Positions 1-9,242 are shown, counted from the stretch's first letter. The stretch: 64,000 bases of DNA from Rhodovibrio sodomensis (GCF_016583645.1 NZ_NRRL01000016.1:1-64000); one strand, 5' to 3'. Program-made: numbers and translations. Notes: a model not told the origin generated them from the sequence alone.

Positions 1-104
1 TCGTCCAACGGATAGGCCACCTTCCCGGCCTGGCGCGGATCCGTCACATCCGCAAAATGATCAAGAAAAACAACCGCCTCGCCCAGAGCACCCGCTCGAT
101 CCAT
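1..104 (-). CDS. ISAs1-family transposase, N-terminal fragment (runs off the window)
   Basis: The reverse strand reads from an ATG at 104 down to base 1 and gives about 34 residues, including DHFADVTDPRQAGKVAYPLD. This matches the N-terminal associated domain of ISAs1/H-repeat transposases, where an acidic DxRxxxKV..PL motif precedes the DDE core. A strong Shine-Dalgarno (GGAGG) lies seven bases upstream of the ATG, so this start is convincing. The rest of the gene lies outside the window, so it is not known whether the transposase is intact. Family assignment rests on this short stretch only. Confidence 0.72.
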   Translation of the reverse strand, partial: MDRAGALGEAVVFLDHFADVTDPRQAGKVAYPLD

Positions 105-191
105 CGTTCGCCTCCATTAACCGAATCTGAGGCCTTCCATCGATTCAGAGCCTCATCTACATGTCACCCCCTTTTTCACCCGATTGCCCTG
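1..191 (-). mobile_element. Probable terminal part of an ISAs1-family insertion sequence
   Basis: The transposase start at 104 implies an IS end shortly upstream of it. Read on the reverse strand, the sequence from 191 begins CAGGGCAATCGGGTG, and ISAs1-family termini usually begin CAGGG. The proposed boundary at 191 would leave about 110 bp between the element and the transglycosylase gene at 303. The other terminus and the target duplication are outside the window, so the exact edge is an inference. Confidence 0.4.
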
Positions 192-302
192 TCCTGGCGC
201 GCGGCCTCAATTGCCAGACATCCGCCGGTATGGCAGAAGCGCCGGCATGGTATGCGGACCGATCCGCCGTCGGCCCGCGAATCGTGTTTTGGAGTTTCGA
301 CG

Positions 303-1595
303 ATGTCCCGCCCCGCACAGTTCTCCCTCTCAACCCGCCTGCGCCGGCGGCTGCTGGCCGTGTCGGCCGGTCTGCTGACCGCGGCCGCGCTGGCCGTCAT
401 GCCCGGCAGCGCGACCGCGCAGCAGAACGGCGGGCAGGGCGAGATCGCCCCGCGCAACGACCAGCCGTTCGATGCGTGGCTGCAAAACCTGCGCGACCAG
501 GCCCGCAACGCTGGGATCGGCGCGGCGACGCTGGACAGCGCGCTTCAGGGCGTCGCGCCGGTCAACCGGGTGATCGAGCTGGACCGCCGGCAGCCGGAAT
601 TCACCCGGACCTTCTGGAGCTACCTGGACAAGCGCGTCTCCGAAGGCCGCATCGAACGCGGGCGGGAGCTGCTCGCCAAGCACCGCGACCTGCTGGAGCG
701 GATCGAGGCGGACTACGGCGTGCAGCCGCGCTTCCTGATCGCTTTCTGGGGGCTGGAGACCAACTTCGGCGACTACCTGGGCTCGTTCCAGGTGATCGAC
801 GCGCTGGCCACGCTCGCCTACGATCAGCGGCGGGGCGACTTCTTCCGCGCCCAACTGCTGGACGCGCTCCGGATCGTCGACCAGGGGCACATCACGGCCG
901 CCAACATGAAAGGCTCCTGGGCGGGCGCGATGGGCCAACTGCAGTTCATCCCGTCGACCTTTGTCGGCCACGCGGTCGATCGCACCGGCGACGGGCAAAA
1001 GGACATCTGGGGCTCCCTGCCGGACGTCTTTGCCTCTGGCGCCAACTACCTGAGCGACCTGGGCTGGGAAGGCGACCAGCTGTGGGGCCGGGAGGTCGTG
1101 CTGCCGGACGGCTTCGACCTGTCGCAGGCCTCGCTGTCGGTGCGCAAGCCGCTCGATGCCTGGGCGGCGCTCGGCGTGCGCAAGGCGAACGGCCAGCCGC
1201 TGTCGACGCCCGAGGGGATGCAGGGCTCGGTCGTGCTGCCGCAGGGCCACGAAGGGCCGGCGTTCCTGGTCTACGAGAACTTCCGCCACATCCTGAGCTG
1301 GAACAGCTCGATCAACTACGCGATCGCGGTGGGGCACCTGGCCGACCGGATCGTCGGCCTGCCGGCGATCCAGCACGGCCGCGACGCCGACAACCGGCCG
1401 CTGTCGTTCAGCCAGGCCAAGCAGCTGCAGCGCCTGCTGAACCAGCTCGGTTTCGGCGCCGGGCCGGTCGACGGCGTGCCGGGCTCGCAAACGCGCGCGG
1501 CGATCCGCGACTTCCAGCAGGCGAACGGCCTGCCGGCGGACGGCTACCCATCGGTCGCCTTGCTGCAACGCCTGCAGCAAAAGGCCGGGCAGTAG
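303..1595 (+). CDS. Lytic murein transglycosylase, MltB/SLT_2 family with C-terminal peptidoglycan-binding domain
   Basis: 430 residues. The ATG at 303 gives a basic N-terminus, a hydrophobic segment and an Ala-x-Ala-like exit (ATAQQ), i.e. a secretory signal. The SLT_2 catalytic domain follows, with the catalytic glutamate expected in FWGLETNFGDYLG and the fold motif GAMGQLQFIPSTF. The last about 60 residues (LQRLLNQLGFGAGPVDG...) form a PG_binding_1 repeat. It should cleave peptidoglycan glycan strands with formation of 1,6-anhydro-muramyl ends in the periplasm. No lipobox cysteine is seen, so it is probably soluble rather than an outer-membrane lipoprotein. Longer upstream readings in this frame run into the IS remnant and lack a signal peptide. 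The next gene, rlpA, is also a septal/peptidoglycan factor. Confidence 0.88.
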   Translation: MSRPAQFSLSTRLRRRLLAVSAGLLTAAALAVMPGSATAQQNGGQGEIAPRNDQPFDAWLQNLRDQARNAGIGAATLDSALQGVAPVNRVIELDRRQPEFTRTFWSYLDKRVSEGRIERGRELLAKHRDLLERIEADYGVQPRFLIAFWGLETNFGDYLGSFQVIDALATLAYDQRRGDFFRAQLLDALRIVDQGHITAANMKGSWAGAMGQLQFIPSTFVGHAVDRTGDGQKDIWGSLPDVFASGANYLSDLGWEGDQLWGREVVLPDGFDLSQASLSVRKPLDAWAALGVRKANGQPLSTPEGMQGSVVLPQGHEGPAFLVYENFRHILSWNSSINYAIAVGHLADRIVGLPAIQHGRDADNRPLSFSQAKQLQRLLNQLGFGAGPVDGVPGSQTRAAIRDFQQANGLPADGYPSVALLQRLQQKAGQ

Positions 1596-1714
1596 GGCGT
1601 GCGCGCGAGGCTTGCCGGACAACGGAAAATTCACGTATTTTGCGCACGATCGCCCGTGAACGCATGGAGTCCGCCCCAGATGTTGCGGCCAATCCCGAAG
1701 ATCCGGCGGCCCTT

Positions 1715-2710
1715 ATGCCCGCACTGACGCCCCGACGCGCCGGGCTGGCGCTGGTCGCCGCCGCGCTGTTGCTCGGCGGCTGTGCGGAAACGCAACTGAT
1801 CGCGCACACCGCCAAGCAGGCGCGCGAGGCCGTGACCGAAGACGCGGAGAGAGGGCGCGGCGGGACCTACAAGGTCGGCAATCCGTATCAGATCGCCGGC
1901 GTGTGGTATCATCCCAAGGCGAACTACGAGTACGTCGAGACCGGCATCGCCTCCTGGTACGGTCCGGGGTTCCACGGCGAGACGACGGCCAACGGCGAGA
2001 CCTACGACCAGAATGACCTGACGGCCGCGCACCGCACCCTGCCGATGCCGAGCATCGTACGCGTGACCAACCTGGAGAACGGCAAGTCGATCAAGCTGCG
2101 GGTCAACGACCGCGGCCCGTTCGCCCGTGGCCGGATCATCGACGTCTCCGCCCGCGCGGCCGAGTTGCTGGAATTCAAGCAGCAGGGCACCGCCAAGGTC
2201 CGGGTCGAGATCGTCGAGGAGGAGAGCCGCCGGCTGGCGGGCGACAGCCTGAATCGGCCGGACACCGGCGAAGCTCCGCGGGCGGTCCCGACGGGCGCGG
2301 TCGAGACCGCCAGCCTGTCCGACGACACCGCGCCGTCGCGCCAGCAAAGCGACGCCCGGGCGGCCAGCGCCGCTTCAAACAGTGCCGCTTCGACCAGCGG
2401 CGCTTCGAACGGTGCGCGGACGCGCGACGACGCGGGCCAGCCCGAGCTGGACGGCGAGGTCGCGCAGCAGCCGGTGCAGGACACCAGCATCTTCGTGCAA
2501 GCCGGGGCCTTCACACAGTACGACAACGCCAACCGCCTGCGCGCCAAGCTGTCGCCGCTGGGCAACGCGCAGATCGAACGCGCCCGGGTCAACGACCGGC
2601 AGTTCTTCCGGGTACGCCTGGGACCGCTGCGGGATGTCGCGACGGCCGACAAGCTGTTGAATCGGGTTGTGAACCAGGGCTACACGCGGGCACAGGTGGT
2701 GGTAGACTGA
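1715..2710 (+). CDS. rlpA: Septal ring lytic transglycosylase RlpA-family lipoprotein (DPBB + SPOR)
   Basis: 331 residues from the ATG at 1715. This start gives a compact lipoprotein signal, with two arginines, a hydrophobic run and the lipobox LLGGC; the ATG at 1664 would only add 17 non-signal residues. A double-psi beta-barrel domain follows (IASWYGPGFHGETTANGETY ... VNDRGPFARGRIIDVS), as in RlpA, which cleaves denuded glycan at the division septum. The C-terminus (FVQAGAFTQYDNANRLRAKL ... FFRVRLGPL) is a SPOR domain that binds denuded septal glycan. The central Ala/Ser-rich linker is low complexity. Outer-membrane anchored, facing the periplasm. It sits between two other cell-wall enzymes. 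Confidence 0.9.
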   Translation: MPALTPRRAGLALVAAALLLGGCAETQLIAHTAKQAREAVTEDAERGRGGTYKVGNPYQIAGVWYHPKANYEYVETGIASWYGPGFHGETTANGETYDQNDLTAAHRTLPMPSIVRVTNLENGKSIKLRVNDRGPFARGRIIDVSARAAELLEFKQQGTAKVRVEIVEEESRRLAGDSLNRPDTGEAPRAVPTGAVETASLSDDTAPSRQQSDARAASAASNSAASTSGASNGARTRDDAGQPELDGEVAQQPVQDTSIFVQAGAFTQYDNANRLRAKLSPLGNAQIERARVNDRQFFRVRLGPLRDVATADKLLNRVVNQGYTRAQVVVD

Positions 2711-2889
2711 CACCTGGGCGGTGCCCGGTGGGCCGGCGGCGGCGCGTCGACGTGCGTGGCTCCGTGGCCACATTTTGGGCACGATCCCGAATTACCCCTG
2801 CATCGACCGGGCGCACCCGAGTCCGGACCAACCTCAACCCGCGCTTTGCGCACGACCGCGTTCCCTTCGACCAAGACGTGACACACGCC

Positions 2890-4026
2890 ATGCGCCGTAC
2901 CCTGATCCGCCTGTCCCTCGCGCTGCTCGCGGTTACCGCCGCGGCCGCGCCGTCCGCCGCGCTCGAGACCAAGGCGCGCGAAGCCGTCGTGATGGACTAC
3001 AACACCGGCACCGTGCTGTTCGAAAAGAACGCCCGGGAGGCGATGCCGCCGGCGTCGATGACCAAGATCATGACGGCCTACGTGATCTTCGACCGGCTGA
3101 AGAACGGCGACCTGTCGATGGACGACAAGTTCGTCGTGTCCGAAAAGGCCTGGCGCAAGGGCGGGTCCAAGATGTTCGTCGAGGTCGGCAACGAGATCAC
3201 GGTCGAGAACCTGCTGCAGGGCATGATCGTGCAGTCCGGCAACGACGCCTCGATCGTGCTCGCCGAAGGCATCGCCGGCAGCGAGGAGGCGTTCGCCGAC
3301 ATCATGAACGAGTACGCCGAGAGGCTGAACATGCCGGCGACCAACTTCGAGAACGCGACCGGCTGGCCGGACGCGGATCACCGCACCAGCGCGCTCGGTC
3401 TGGCGCGGCTGGCACGCGCGCTGATCACCGATTTTCCGAACTACTACGACCGCTTCTACTCGCAGCTCGAATTTACCTGGAACGACATCCGGCAGTACAA
3501 CCGCAACCCGCTGCTGCGCCGGAACATGGGCGTCGACGGGTTGAAGACCGGGTACACCAGCAACGCCGGCTACGGCCTGACCGCCTCGGCGAAGCGCGAC
3601 GGACGGCGGGTGATCACGGTGGTCAACGGTCTGGAGCGCCCCAGCGGCCGGGAGAACGAGAGCGCGCGGCTGATCGAGTGGGCGTTCCGCGAGTTCAAGA
3701 ACGTCGAGCTGTTCGCCGAGGGCGAGACGGTTGAACAGGCCGAGGTTTGGCTGGGCAGCCAGCCGCGCGTGCCGCTCGTGACCGACCAGCGCCTGGTGAT
3801 GACGCTGCCCTCCGACGCCACCGACAGCATGACCGTCACCGTCAGTTACCAGGCGCCGATTCCGGCGCCGATCCAGGCCGGGCAACAGCTCGCGACCCTG
3901 AAGATCGAGGCGCCCAACGTCGAAACCCGCACGATCCCGCTGACGGCCGGCGAAACGGTGCCTCAACTGGGGCCGTTCGGCCGGATCGTCTCGGGCGTCG
4001 AGTACCTCGTCTTCGGCGCGCCGTGA
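2890..4026 (+). CDS. D-alanyl-D-alanine carboxypeptidase (PBP5/6 type, DacF/DacC family)
   Basis: 378 residues. The ATG at 2890 opens a signal peptide (MRRTLIRLSLALLAVTAAAA) cleaved near PSAALE. The peptidase S11 motifs are complete: SMTK near residue 56 with the acylated serine, SGN in QSGNDAS, and KTG in GLKTGYT. The C-terminal about 100 residues match the PBP5 C-terminal domain. The enzyme trims the terminal D-Ala from pentapeptide stems in the periplasm. An upstream in-frame start exists at 2728 but would place about 54 residues in front of the signal peptide, so it was rejected. tmk follows 23 bp later. Confidence 0.92.
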   Translation: MRRTLIRLSLALLAVTAAAAPSAALETKAREAVVMDYNTGTVLFEKNAREAMPPASMTKIMTAYVIFDRLKNGDLSMDDKFVVSEKAWRKGGSKMFVEVGNEITVENLLQGMIVQSGNDASIVLAEGIAGSEEAFADIMNEYAERLNMPATNFENATGWPDADHRTSALGLARLARALITDFPNYYDRFYSQLEFTWNDIRQYNRNPLLRRNMGVDGLKTGYTSNAGYGLTASAKRDGRRVITVVNGLERPSGRENESARLIEWAFREFKNVELFAEGETVEQAEVWLGSQPRVPLVTDQRLVMTLPSDATDSMTVTVSYQAPIPAPIQAGQQLATLKIEAPNVETRTIPLTAGETVPQLGPFGRIVSGVEYLVFGAP

Positions 4027-4049
4027 GCGCGCCGGCCGCCTGACGTTCC

Positions 4050-4682
4050 GTGGCGCACGGCCGGTTGATAACGCTGGAAGGCGGCGAGGGCACGGGCAAG
4101 AGCGTCCAGCGCGACCGGCTGGTCGACGCCCTGCGCAAGGCCGGCCTGGATGTGGTCGCCACGCGCGAGCCGGGCGGCAGCCCCTCGGCCGAGGCCGTGC
4201 GCGACCTGCTGCTCGCCCACGGCGGCGACTGGCGGCCGCTGTCGGAAGCGCTGATACACGCCGCCGCGCGCAGCCAGCACCTCGCCGAGACGGTGCGCCC
4301 GGCGCTGGCAACCGGCCGTTGGGTCGTTTCGGACCGGTTCAGCGATTCCACCCGCGCCTACCAGGGCTGGGGCCAGGGCGTGCCCCTGGAGACGCTGGAC
4401 CAGCTGGAGCGCATGGTGGTCGCCGACGGCAAGCCCGACCTGACCCTGATGCTCGACGTCGCGCCTGAGGTTGGGCTGGCGCGGGCGCACGGACGCGGGC
4501 AGGCGGCGGACCGGTACGAAACCATGGACCTGGCGTTCCACCAGCGGCTGCGCGACGGCTACCGCGCGATCGCGGCCGCCGAGCCCGAACGCTGCGTCCT
4601 GATCGACGCCGGCGGCGATGTCGATAGCGTCGCCGCGGCCGTCCGCGCGGCGGTCCGCGACCGCCTTGGAGTGCCGATCTAG
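4050..4682 (+). CDS. tmk: Thymidylate kinase
   Basis: 210 residues, GTG start at 4050. The Walker A loop GGEGTGKS is at residues 10-17, the DRF/Y substrate motif is in SDRFSDSTRAYQG, and a LID-like segment ends in DRYE. It phosphorylates dTMP to dTDP in the cytoplasm. The residue after the P-loop serine is Val (SVQ) where many family members have Thr (STQ); the fold motifs are otherwise standard. The stop codon at 4680-4682 directly abuts the holB ATG, so the two are almost certainly co-translated. tmk-holB is a common bacterial pair. Confidence 0.94.
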   Translation: MAHGRLITLEGGEGTGKSVQRDRLVDALRKAGLDVVATREPGGSPSAEAVRDLLLAHGGDWRPLSEALIHAAARSQHLAETVRPALATGRWVVSDRFSDSTRAYQGWGQGVPLETLDQLERMVVADGKPDLTLMLDVAPEVGLARAHGRGQAADRYETMDLAFHQRLRDGYRAIAAAEPERCVLIDAGGDVDSVAAAVRAAVRDRLGVPI

Positions 4683-5792
4683 ATGGCCGCGGGCAAGACC
4701 GAAACGGCCGAGCCGCCCGCCGTCCCGCATCCCCGGCAGACGTCCGATCTGTTGGGCCACGGCGACGGCGAGAAGGTGCTGCTGCGCGCCTGGTCGTCCG
4801 GGCGGCTGCCGCACGCCTGGCTGGTCACCGGCGCGCGCGGCATCGGCAAGGCGACGCTGGCCTACCGGTTCGGCAAGTTCGTGCTGTCCGGCGGCGGCGC
4901 GGGCGGCGGCCTGTTCGGCGACGGACCGGACAGCCTGGGCCTCGACCCGGACCACCCGGTGTCGCGGCAGGTGGCCGCCGGCAGCCACCCCGACATTTTC
5001 GCGCTGGAGCCGTTCATGCCGCGCGAGCAGCGCAGCCTGAAGCCGAGCGCGGAGATCCTTGTCGAGCACGTCCGGCGGGCGGTGCACTTCTGCTTCATGA
5101 CGCCGTCCAGCTCCGATTGGCGGGTGATCGTCGTCGACCCGGCCGAGGAGATGAACGCCAACGCCGCCAACGCGCTGTTGAAGGTGCTGGAGGAGCCGCC
5201 CAGTCAGGCGGTCCTGCTGCTGGTCTCGCACGCGCCGGCCCGGCTGCTGCCGACCATCCGCAGCCGTTGCGCGCAGCTCTCGCTGGCCGCACTCGACGAC
5301 GCCAGCATGGACACCCTGCTGGACCGCCATCTGCCCAAGGTCGCCGGCGACGATCGCGCCGCTTTGGCGCAGCTCGCAGAGGGCAGCGTCGGCCGCGCGC
5401 TCGACCTCCACCAAGCGGGCGGGCTGAAGCTGTATCGGGAGCTGGTCGATCTCCTGACCGGGCTGCCGCAGCTCGACACCGGCCGGCTGCACGCGTTCGC
5501 CGACAAGCTGGCGCAGGGGCAGGACCCGACTGCGTTCCGCCTCGGCGGGGAGCTGCTGGCCTGGTGGCTGGGCCGGCTGATCCGGGCCCAGGCGCGCGGC
5601 GAGACGCCCGGCGAGGTGGTCGCGGGCGAGGGCGCCGCGATGGCCCGGCTGGCCGCCCGGGCCGACCTTGAACAGTGGCTCGGCTTGTGGGAAAAGATCG
5701 CCGGCCTGTTCCAGCGGGCCGAGCGCGCCAATCTCGACCGCAAGCAGGTGGTGCTGACCGCCTTCCTGGACCTGCAGGCCGCCGCGTCCTGA
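4683..5792 (+). CDS. holB: DNA polymerase III subunit delta'
   Basis: 369 residues. The ATG follows the tmk stop with no gap, and a GGAG Shine-Dalgarno sits inside the end of tmk. The N-terminal AAA+ domain has GARGIGKATLAYRF (Walker A-like), and NAANALLKVLEEP is the strongly conserved delta'/gamma motif, followed by TIRSRC (sensor 1/arginine-finger SRC). It acts in the clamp-loader complex that loads the beta sliding clamp. The Cys4 zinc module seen in many clamp-loader subunits is not recognisable here. A Gly-rich insertion (GGGAGGGLFGDG) lies where that module would be. Confidence 0.92.
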   Translation: MAAGKTETAEPPAVPHPRQTSDLLGHGDGEKVLLRAWSSGRLPHAWLVTGARGIGKATLAYRFGKFVLSGGGAGGGLFGDGPDSLGLDPDHPVSRQVAAGSHPDIFALEPFMPREQRSLKPSAEILVEHVRRAVHFCFMTPSSSDWRVIVVDPAEEMNANAANALLKVLEEPPSQAVLLLVSHAPARLLPTIRSRCAQLSLAALDDASMDTLLDRHLPKVAGDDRAALAQLAEGSVGRALDLHQAGGLKLYRELVDLLTGLPQLDTGRLHAFADKLAQGQDPTAFRLGGELLAWWLGRLIRAQARGETPGEVVAGEGAAMARLAARADLEQWLGLWEKIAGLFQRAERANLDRKQVVLTAFLDLQAAAS

Positions 5793-5840
5793 CCGCCGGA
5801 CGCCGGCGTGCGCGCCCGCGTGGACCGGGATTGCGCTTGC

Positions 5841-5944
5841 TAGAGCAGAATCGTTGAAGGTCGAGTCGACCTTTATCGTGAATTTTGCTCTAACTGCTTG
5901 AAGAGAGAGCAAGATTCAGCTGAAAGGTGGCGTCACCTTTCAGC
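5841..5944 (+). repeat. Family A intergenic repeat, copy 1 (two hairpins)
   Basis: This block lies between holB and metG. It starts TAGAGCA and returns to TGCTCTA at 5885-5892, enclosing the palindrome AAGGTCGAGTCGACCTT. A spacer (GCTTGAAGAGAGAGCAAG) follows, then a second perfect hairpin with arms CTGAAAGGTG and CACCTTTCAG. Near-identical copies occur at 17299 and 54236. No coding capacity is visible. It may act as a transcription terminator or mRNA-stabilising element between the two genes, but that is inference. Confidence 0.85.
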
Positions 5945-5994
5945 CGCGCGTCACCGCCCGCACGACCCGCGCGAGAGCCTGGAAGGACACACTG

Positions 5995-7572
5995 ATGCCG
6001 GCCAACGGCAAAGACATTGCCAAAGCGCCCTTTTACATCACCACGCCGATCTATTACGTCAACGACAAGCCGCACATCGGCCATGTTTATACGACGCTGG
6101 CGTGCGACGTGCTGGCGCGCTTCATGCGGCTGGACGGGCGCCGGGTTAAGTTCCTGACCGGCACCGACGAACACGGCCAGAAGGTCGAGCAGTCGGCGCG
6201 CAAGAACGGCGTCGAGCCGCAGGCCTTCACCGACCGGATGTCGCAGAACTTCCGCGACCTGTCCGAGGCCTGGCAGTTCTCCAACGACGACTTCATCCGC
6301 ACGACCGAGGACCGGCACGTCAAGGCGGCGCAGGCGCTGTGGCTGCGGCTGAAGGAGGCCGGCTACATCTACCTCGACACGTACGCCGGCTGGTACGCCG
6401 TGCGCGACGAGGCGTTCTACGCCGAAGACGAGCTGACCAAGACCGACGAAGGCCGGATGGTCGCCGCCTCCGGCGCGGAGTGCGAGTGGGTCGAGGAGCC
6501 GAGCTACTTCTTCAAGCTGTCCGCCTTCGAGGACAGGCTGCTCAAGTTCTACGACCAGAACCCCGACTTCATCGGGCCAGAGGGCCGGCGCAACGAAGTG
6601 ATCTCGTTCGTCAAAGGCGGGCTGCGCGACCTGTCGATCTCGCGCACCACCTTTAAGTGGGGCATCCAGGTCCCGGACGACCCGGACCACATCATGTACG
6701 TCTGGCTGGACGCGCTGACCAATTACATCACCGCCGTCGGCTATCCCGATGAAACGGCCGAAGAATATCAGGCGTTCTGGCCGGCCGACCTGCACATGGT
6801 CGGCAAGGATATCCTGCGCTTCCACGCGGTCTACTGGCCGGCCTTCCTGATGGCCGCGGGGATCCAGCCGCCCAAGCGGATCTTCGCGCACGGTTGGTGG
6901 ACCAACGAGGGGCAGAAGATCTCCAAGTCGCTCGGCAACGTGATCGATCCCTACGAGTTGATCGAAACCTACGGCCTGGACCAGACGCGCTATTTCCTGC
7001 TGCGGGAGGTGCCGTTCGGCAACGACGGCGACTTCTCGCACCGGGCGATGGTCAACCGGATGAACAACGACCTCGCCAACGACTTCGGCAACCTGGGCCA
7101 GCGCGTACTGTCGATGATCCACAAGAACTGCGGCGGCCGGATCCCCGAGCCCGCCGACCTGCGCCCGGCCGACGAAGCGATGCTGGCGGCGGCCGACAGC
7201 GCGCTGGTCCGGATGCGCAGCGAACTCGCCCTGCAGGCCTTTCACCGCGCGCTGGAAGCGCACTTCAGCGTGGTCGCGCAGGCCAACCGCTACGTCGACG
7301 AGCAGGCCCCCTGGGTGCTGCGCAAGACCGATACGGCGCGCTTCCAGACGGTGCTCTACGTGCTGGCGGAGGTGATCCGCAAGCTGGCGATCCTGGCGCA
7401 GCCGTTCATGCCGAACGGCCCGGATGCGCTGCTCGAGCAGATGGGCCAGCCGAACGACGCCCGCGACTTTGCCGCGCTGGAGACGCGTCTGGCGCCGGGG
7501 ACCCAGATCGCCAAGCCGCAGGGCGTGTTCCCGCGCTACGTCGACGCCGAAGAGACCCCGGGGGCGTCCTGA
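5995..7572 (+). CDS. metG: Methionyl-tRNA synthetase
   Basis: 525 residues, ATG at 5995. Class I signature motifs are present: PHIGHVYTT (HIGH) near residue 24 and KISKSLGN (KMSKS). It charges tRNA-Met for translation. The segment that carries zinc-binding cysteines in the E. coli-type enzyme reads AVRDEAFYAEDEL here, without cysteines, so this is the short zinc-free knuckle form common in alphaproteobacteria. There is no C-terminal EMAP/Arc1p-type tRNA-binding domain. The stop codon overlaps the tatD start by one base (ATGA-like junction), indicating co-translation with tatD. Confidence 0.96.
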   Translation: MPANGKDIAKAPFYITTPIYYVNDKPHIGHVYTTLACDVLARFMRLDGRRVKFLTGTDEHGQKVEQSARKNGVEPQAFTDRMSQNFRDLSEAWQFSNDDFIRTTEDRHVKAAQALWLRLKEAGYIYLDTYAGWYAVRDEAFYAEDELTKTDEGRMVAASGAECEWVEEPSYFFKLSAFEDRLLKFYDQNPDFIGPEGRRNEVISFVKGGLRDLSISRTTFKWGIQVPDDPDHIMYVWLDALTNYITAVGYPDETAEEYQAFWPADLHMVGKDILRFHAVYWPAFLMAAGIQPPKRIFAHGWWTNEGQKISKSLGNVIDPYELIETYGLDQTRYFLLREVPFGNDGDFSHRAMVNRMNNDLANDFGNLGQRVLSMIHKNCGGRIPEPADLRPADEAMLAAADSALVRMRSELALQAFHRALEAHFSVVAQANRYVDEQAPWVLRKTDTARFQTVLYVLAEVIRKLAILAQPFMPNGPDALLEQMGQPNDARDFAALETRLAPGTQIAKPQGVFPRYVDAEETPGAS

Positions 7573-8363
7573 TGCTGGTGGATTCCCACTGCCACCTGGA
7601 CATGATCGCCGACCATCAGGACCTGGACGAGGTGGTCGCCCGTGCGCGCCGCGCCGGCGTGCAGACGATGGTGACGATCTCCACCACGCTCTCCGGCTGG
7701 GACCGTGTGAAGGAGATCGCGGAGACCTACGACAACGTCTGGTGTTCGGTCGGGGTGCACCCGCACGAGGCCGGCCCGGAAGGCCAGAGCGCGCCGGACA
7801 AGCTGATCGAGCTGGCGCAACACCCGCGCGTCGTCGGCATCGGCGAAAGCGGCCTGGACTACCACTACGACAATTCCCCGCGCCAGGCGCAGGCGGAGAG
7901 CTTCCGCACCCACATCGTGGCCGCGCGCGAGACCGGCCTGCCGTTGATCGTCCACGCCCGCGAGGCGGACGAGGACACCGCGACGATCCTGCGCGAGGGC
8001 TACGACCAGGGGCCGTTCCCCTGCGTCATGCACTGCTTTTCCTCCGGCGTCGGCCTGGCGGAGGCGGCGCTCGACCTCGGCTTCTATATCTCGATGTCCG
8101 GGATCGCGACCTTCAAGAAGGCCGAGGAAATCCGCGAGGTCGCGCGCATGGTGCCCGAGCACAGGCTGCTGGTGGAAACCGACGCGCCGTACCTCGCGCC
8201 AACCCCGCGCCGCGGCAAGCCGAACGAGCCGTCCTACGTCTCCTACACGGCCGACAGCCTGTGCGAGACGTTGGGCCTGACGCGCGCCGAGCTGGAGCGG
8301 CGCACCACCGACAACTTCTTCCGGCTGTTCAGCCGCGCCGAACGCCCGGCGGACGCCGCATGA
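7572..8363 (+). CDS. tatD: TatD family metal-dependent deoxyribonuclease
   Basis: 263 residues; ATG at 7572 uses the last base of the metG stop codon. The N-terminus has VDSHCHLD (first metal motif), followed by CSVGVHPHEA, GIGESGLDYHY, LIVHAREADEDT, MHCFSSG and VETDAPYLAP, the full TatD set of metal ligands. The family shows 3'-5' DNase and phosphodiesterase activity on two divalent metals. The metG-tatD-MBL order is a common alphaproteobacterial arrangement. Confidence 0.93.
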   Translation: MLVDSHCHLDMIADHQDLDEVVARARRAGVQTMVTISTTLSGWDRVKEIAETYDNVWCSVGVHPHEAGPEGQSAPDKLIELAQHPRVVGIGESGLDYHYDNSPRQAQAESFRTHIVAARETGLPLIVHAREADEDTATILREGYDQGPFPCVMHCFSSGVGLAEAALDLGFYISMSGIATFKKAEEIREVARMVPEHRLLVETDAPYLAPTPRRGKPNEPSYVSYTADSLCETLGLTRAELERRTTDNFFRLFSRAERPADAA

Positions 8364-8429
8364 GGCCGCGCGCATCGGCGACAATCGGCGCGGCCGCGGG
8401 GCAGGGCGGTCTTGGGCGCTGAGACGGAC

Positions 8430-9218
8430 ATGCAGGTCACGGTGCTCGGCTGCGGCGGCTCCGGCGGAGTGCCGCTGGTGGGCGGCGTCTGGGGCGCGTG
8501 CGATGCCACGGATCCGCGCAACCGCCGGCGCCGGCCGTCGATCCTGGTGCGCACCGCGACGGCGACGATCCTGGTCGACACCTCGCCAGACCTGCGCGCG
8601 CAGTTGCTGGACGCGGGCGTGAGCGATCTCGATGCCGTTTTGTTCACGCATTCCCACGCCGACCACTGCCATGGGATCGACGATCTGCGGCCGCTGGTCT
8701 ACGCCCGCGGCAAGCCGATCCCGGCGTACAGCGATCCGGCGACGATAGCGAACCTGACGGCGCGCTTCGACTACGCCTTCGCCTCGACCGCCTCGGCGAA
8801 GTCGGCCTATTCGGCGATGCTGCGCGATCACAGCATCCCGCTCGATACCCCGTTCGAGCTGTGCGGCCTGCAGGTCACGGCGTTCGAACAGAGCCACGGG
8901 CCGATCACCACGCTGGGCTACCGGATCGGCCCGATCGGCTATTCGCCCGACGCGGTGGAGATCGGGGAAGCGGGGTTTCAGGCGCTCGCCGGGATCGACG
9001 TCTGGATCGTCGACTGCCTGCGCCACGAACCGCACCCGAGCCACGCGCACTTCGAGCGGACGATGGCTTGGATCCGGCGCGTCGCGCCCAAGCGCGCGGT
9101 GCTGACCCACATGAACCATACGATGGACTACGCCGACGTCGCCGCGCGCTGCCCGGCGGGCGTGGAACCCGGGCGCGACGGCCTGACGATCGATCTGGCA
9201 GACCTCCGCCGGACGTAA
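8430..9218 (+). CDS. MBL-fold metallo-hydrolase (PhnP-like phosphodiesterase family)
   Basis: 262 residues from the ATG at 8430; a TTG at 8412 would add six residues. The N-terminus VLGCGGSGGVP and the motif THSHADHCHGIDD give the HxHxDH dinuclear metal site of the metallo-beta-lactamase superfamily. The length and the LRPLVYARGKPIPAY context resemble PhnP-type cyclic-phosphate phosphodiesterases. HMNHTMDY near the C-terminus supplies a further conserved histidine. It is probably cytoplasmic. The real substrate is unknown. It lies 66 bp downstream of tatD on the same strand and is likely part of that operon. Confidence 0.85.
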   Translation: MQVTVLGCGGSGGVPLVGGVWGACDATDPRNRRRRPSILVRTATATILVDTSPDLRAQLLDAGVSDLDAVLFTHSHADHCHGIDDLRPLVYARGKPIPAYSDPATIANLTARFDYAFASTASAKSAYSAMLRDHSIPLDTPFELCGLQVTAFEQSHGPITTLGYRIGPIGYSPDAVEIGEAGFQALAGIDVWIVDCLRHEPHPSHAHFERTMAWIRRVAPKRAVLTHMNHTMDYADVAARCPAGVEPGRDGLTIDLADLRRT

Positions 9219-9242
9219 GGCACCGCGCATAATGCGTTGACC

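Noticed and set aside
161..1663. N-terminal extension of the rlpA frame through the transglycosylase gene
   Set aside because: The frame is open but gives an Arg/Ala/Gly-rich shadow sequence; the lipoprotein signal at 1715 marks the true start.
5841..5944. CRISPR array
   Set aside because: The repeats are single and scattered, without regular spacers or cas genes.
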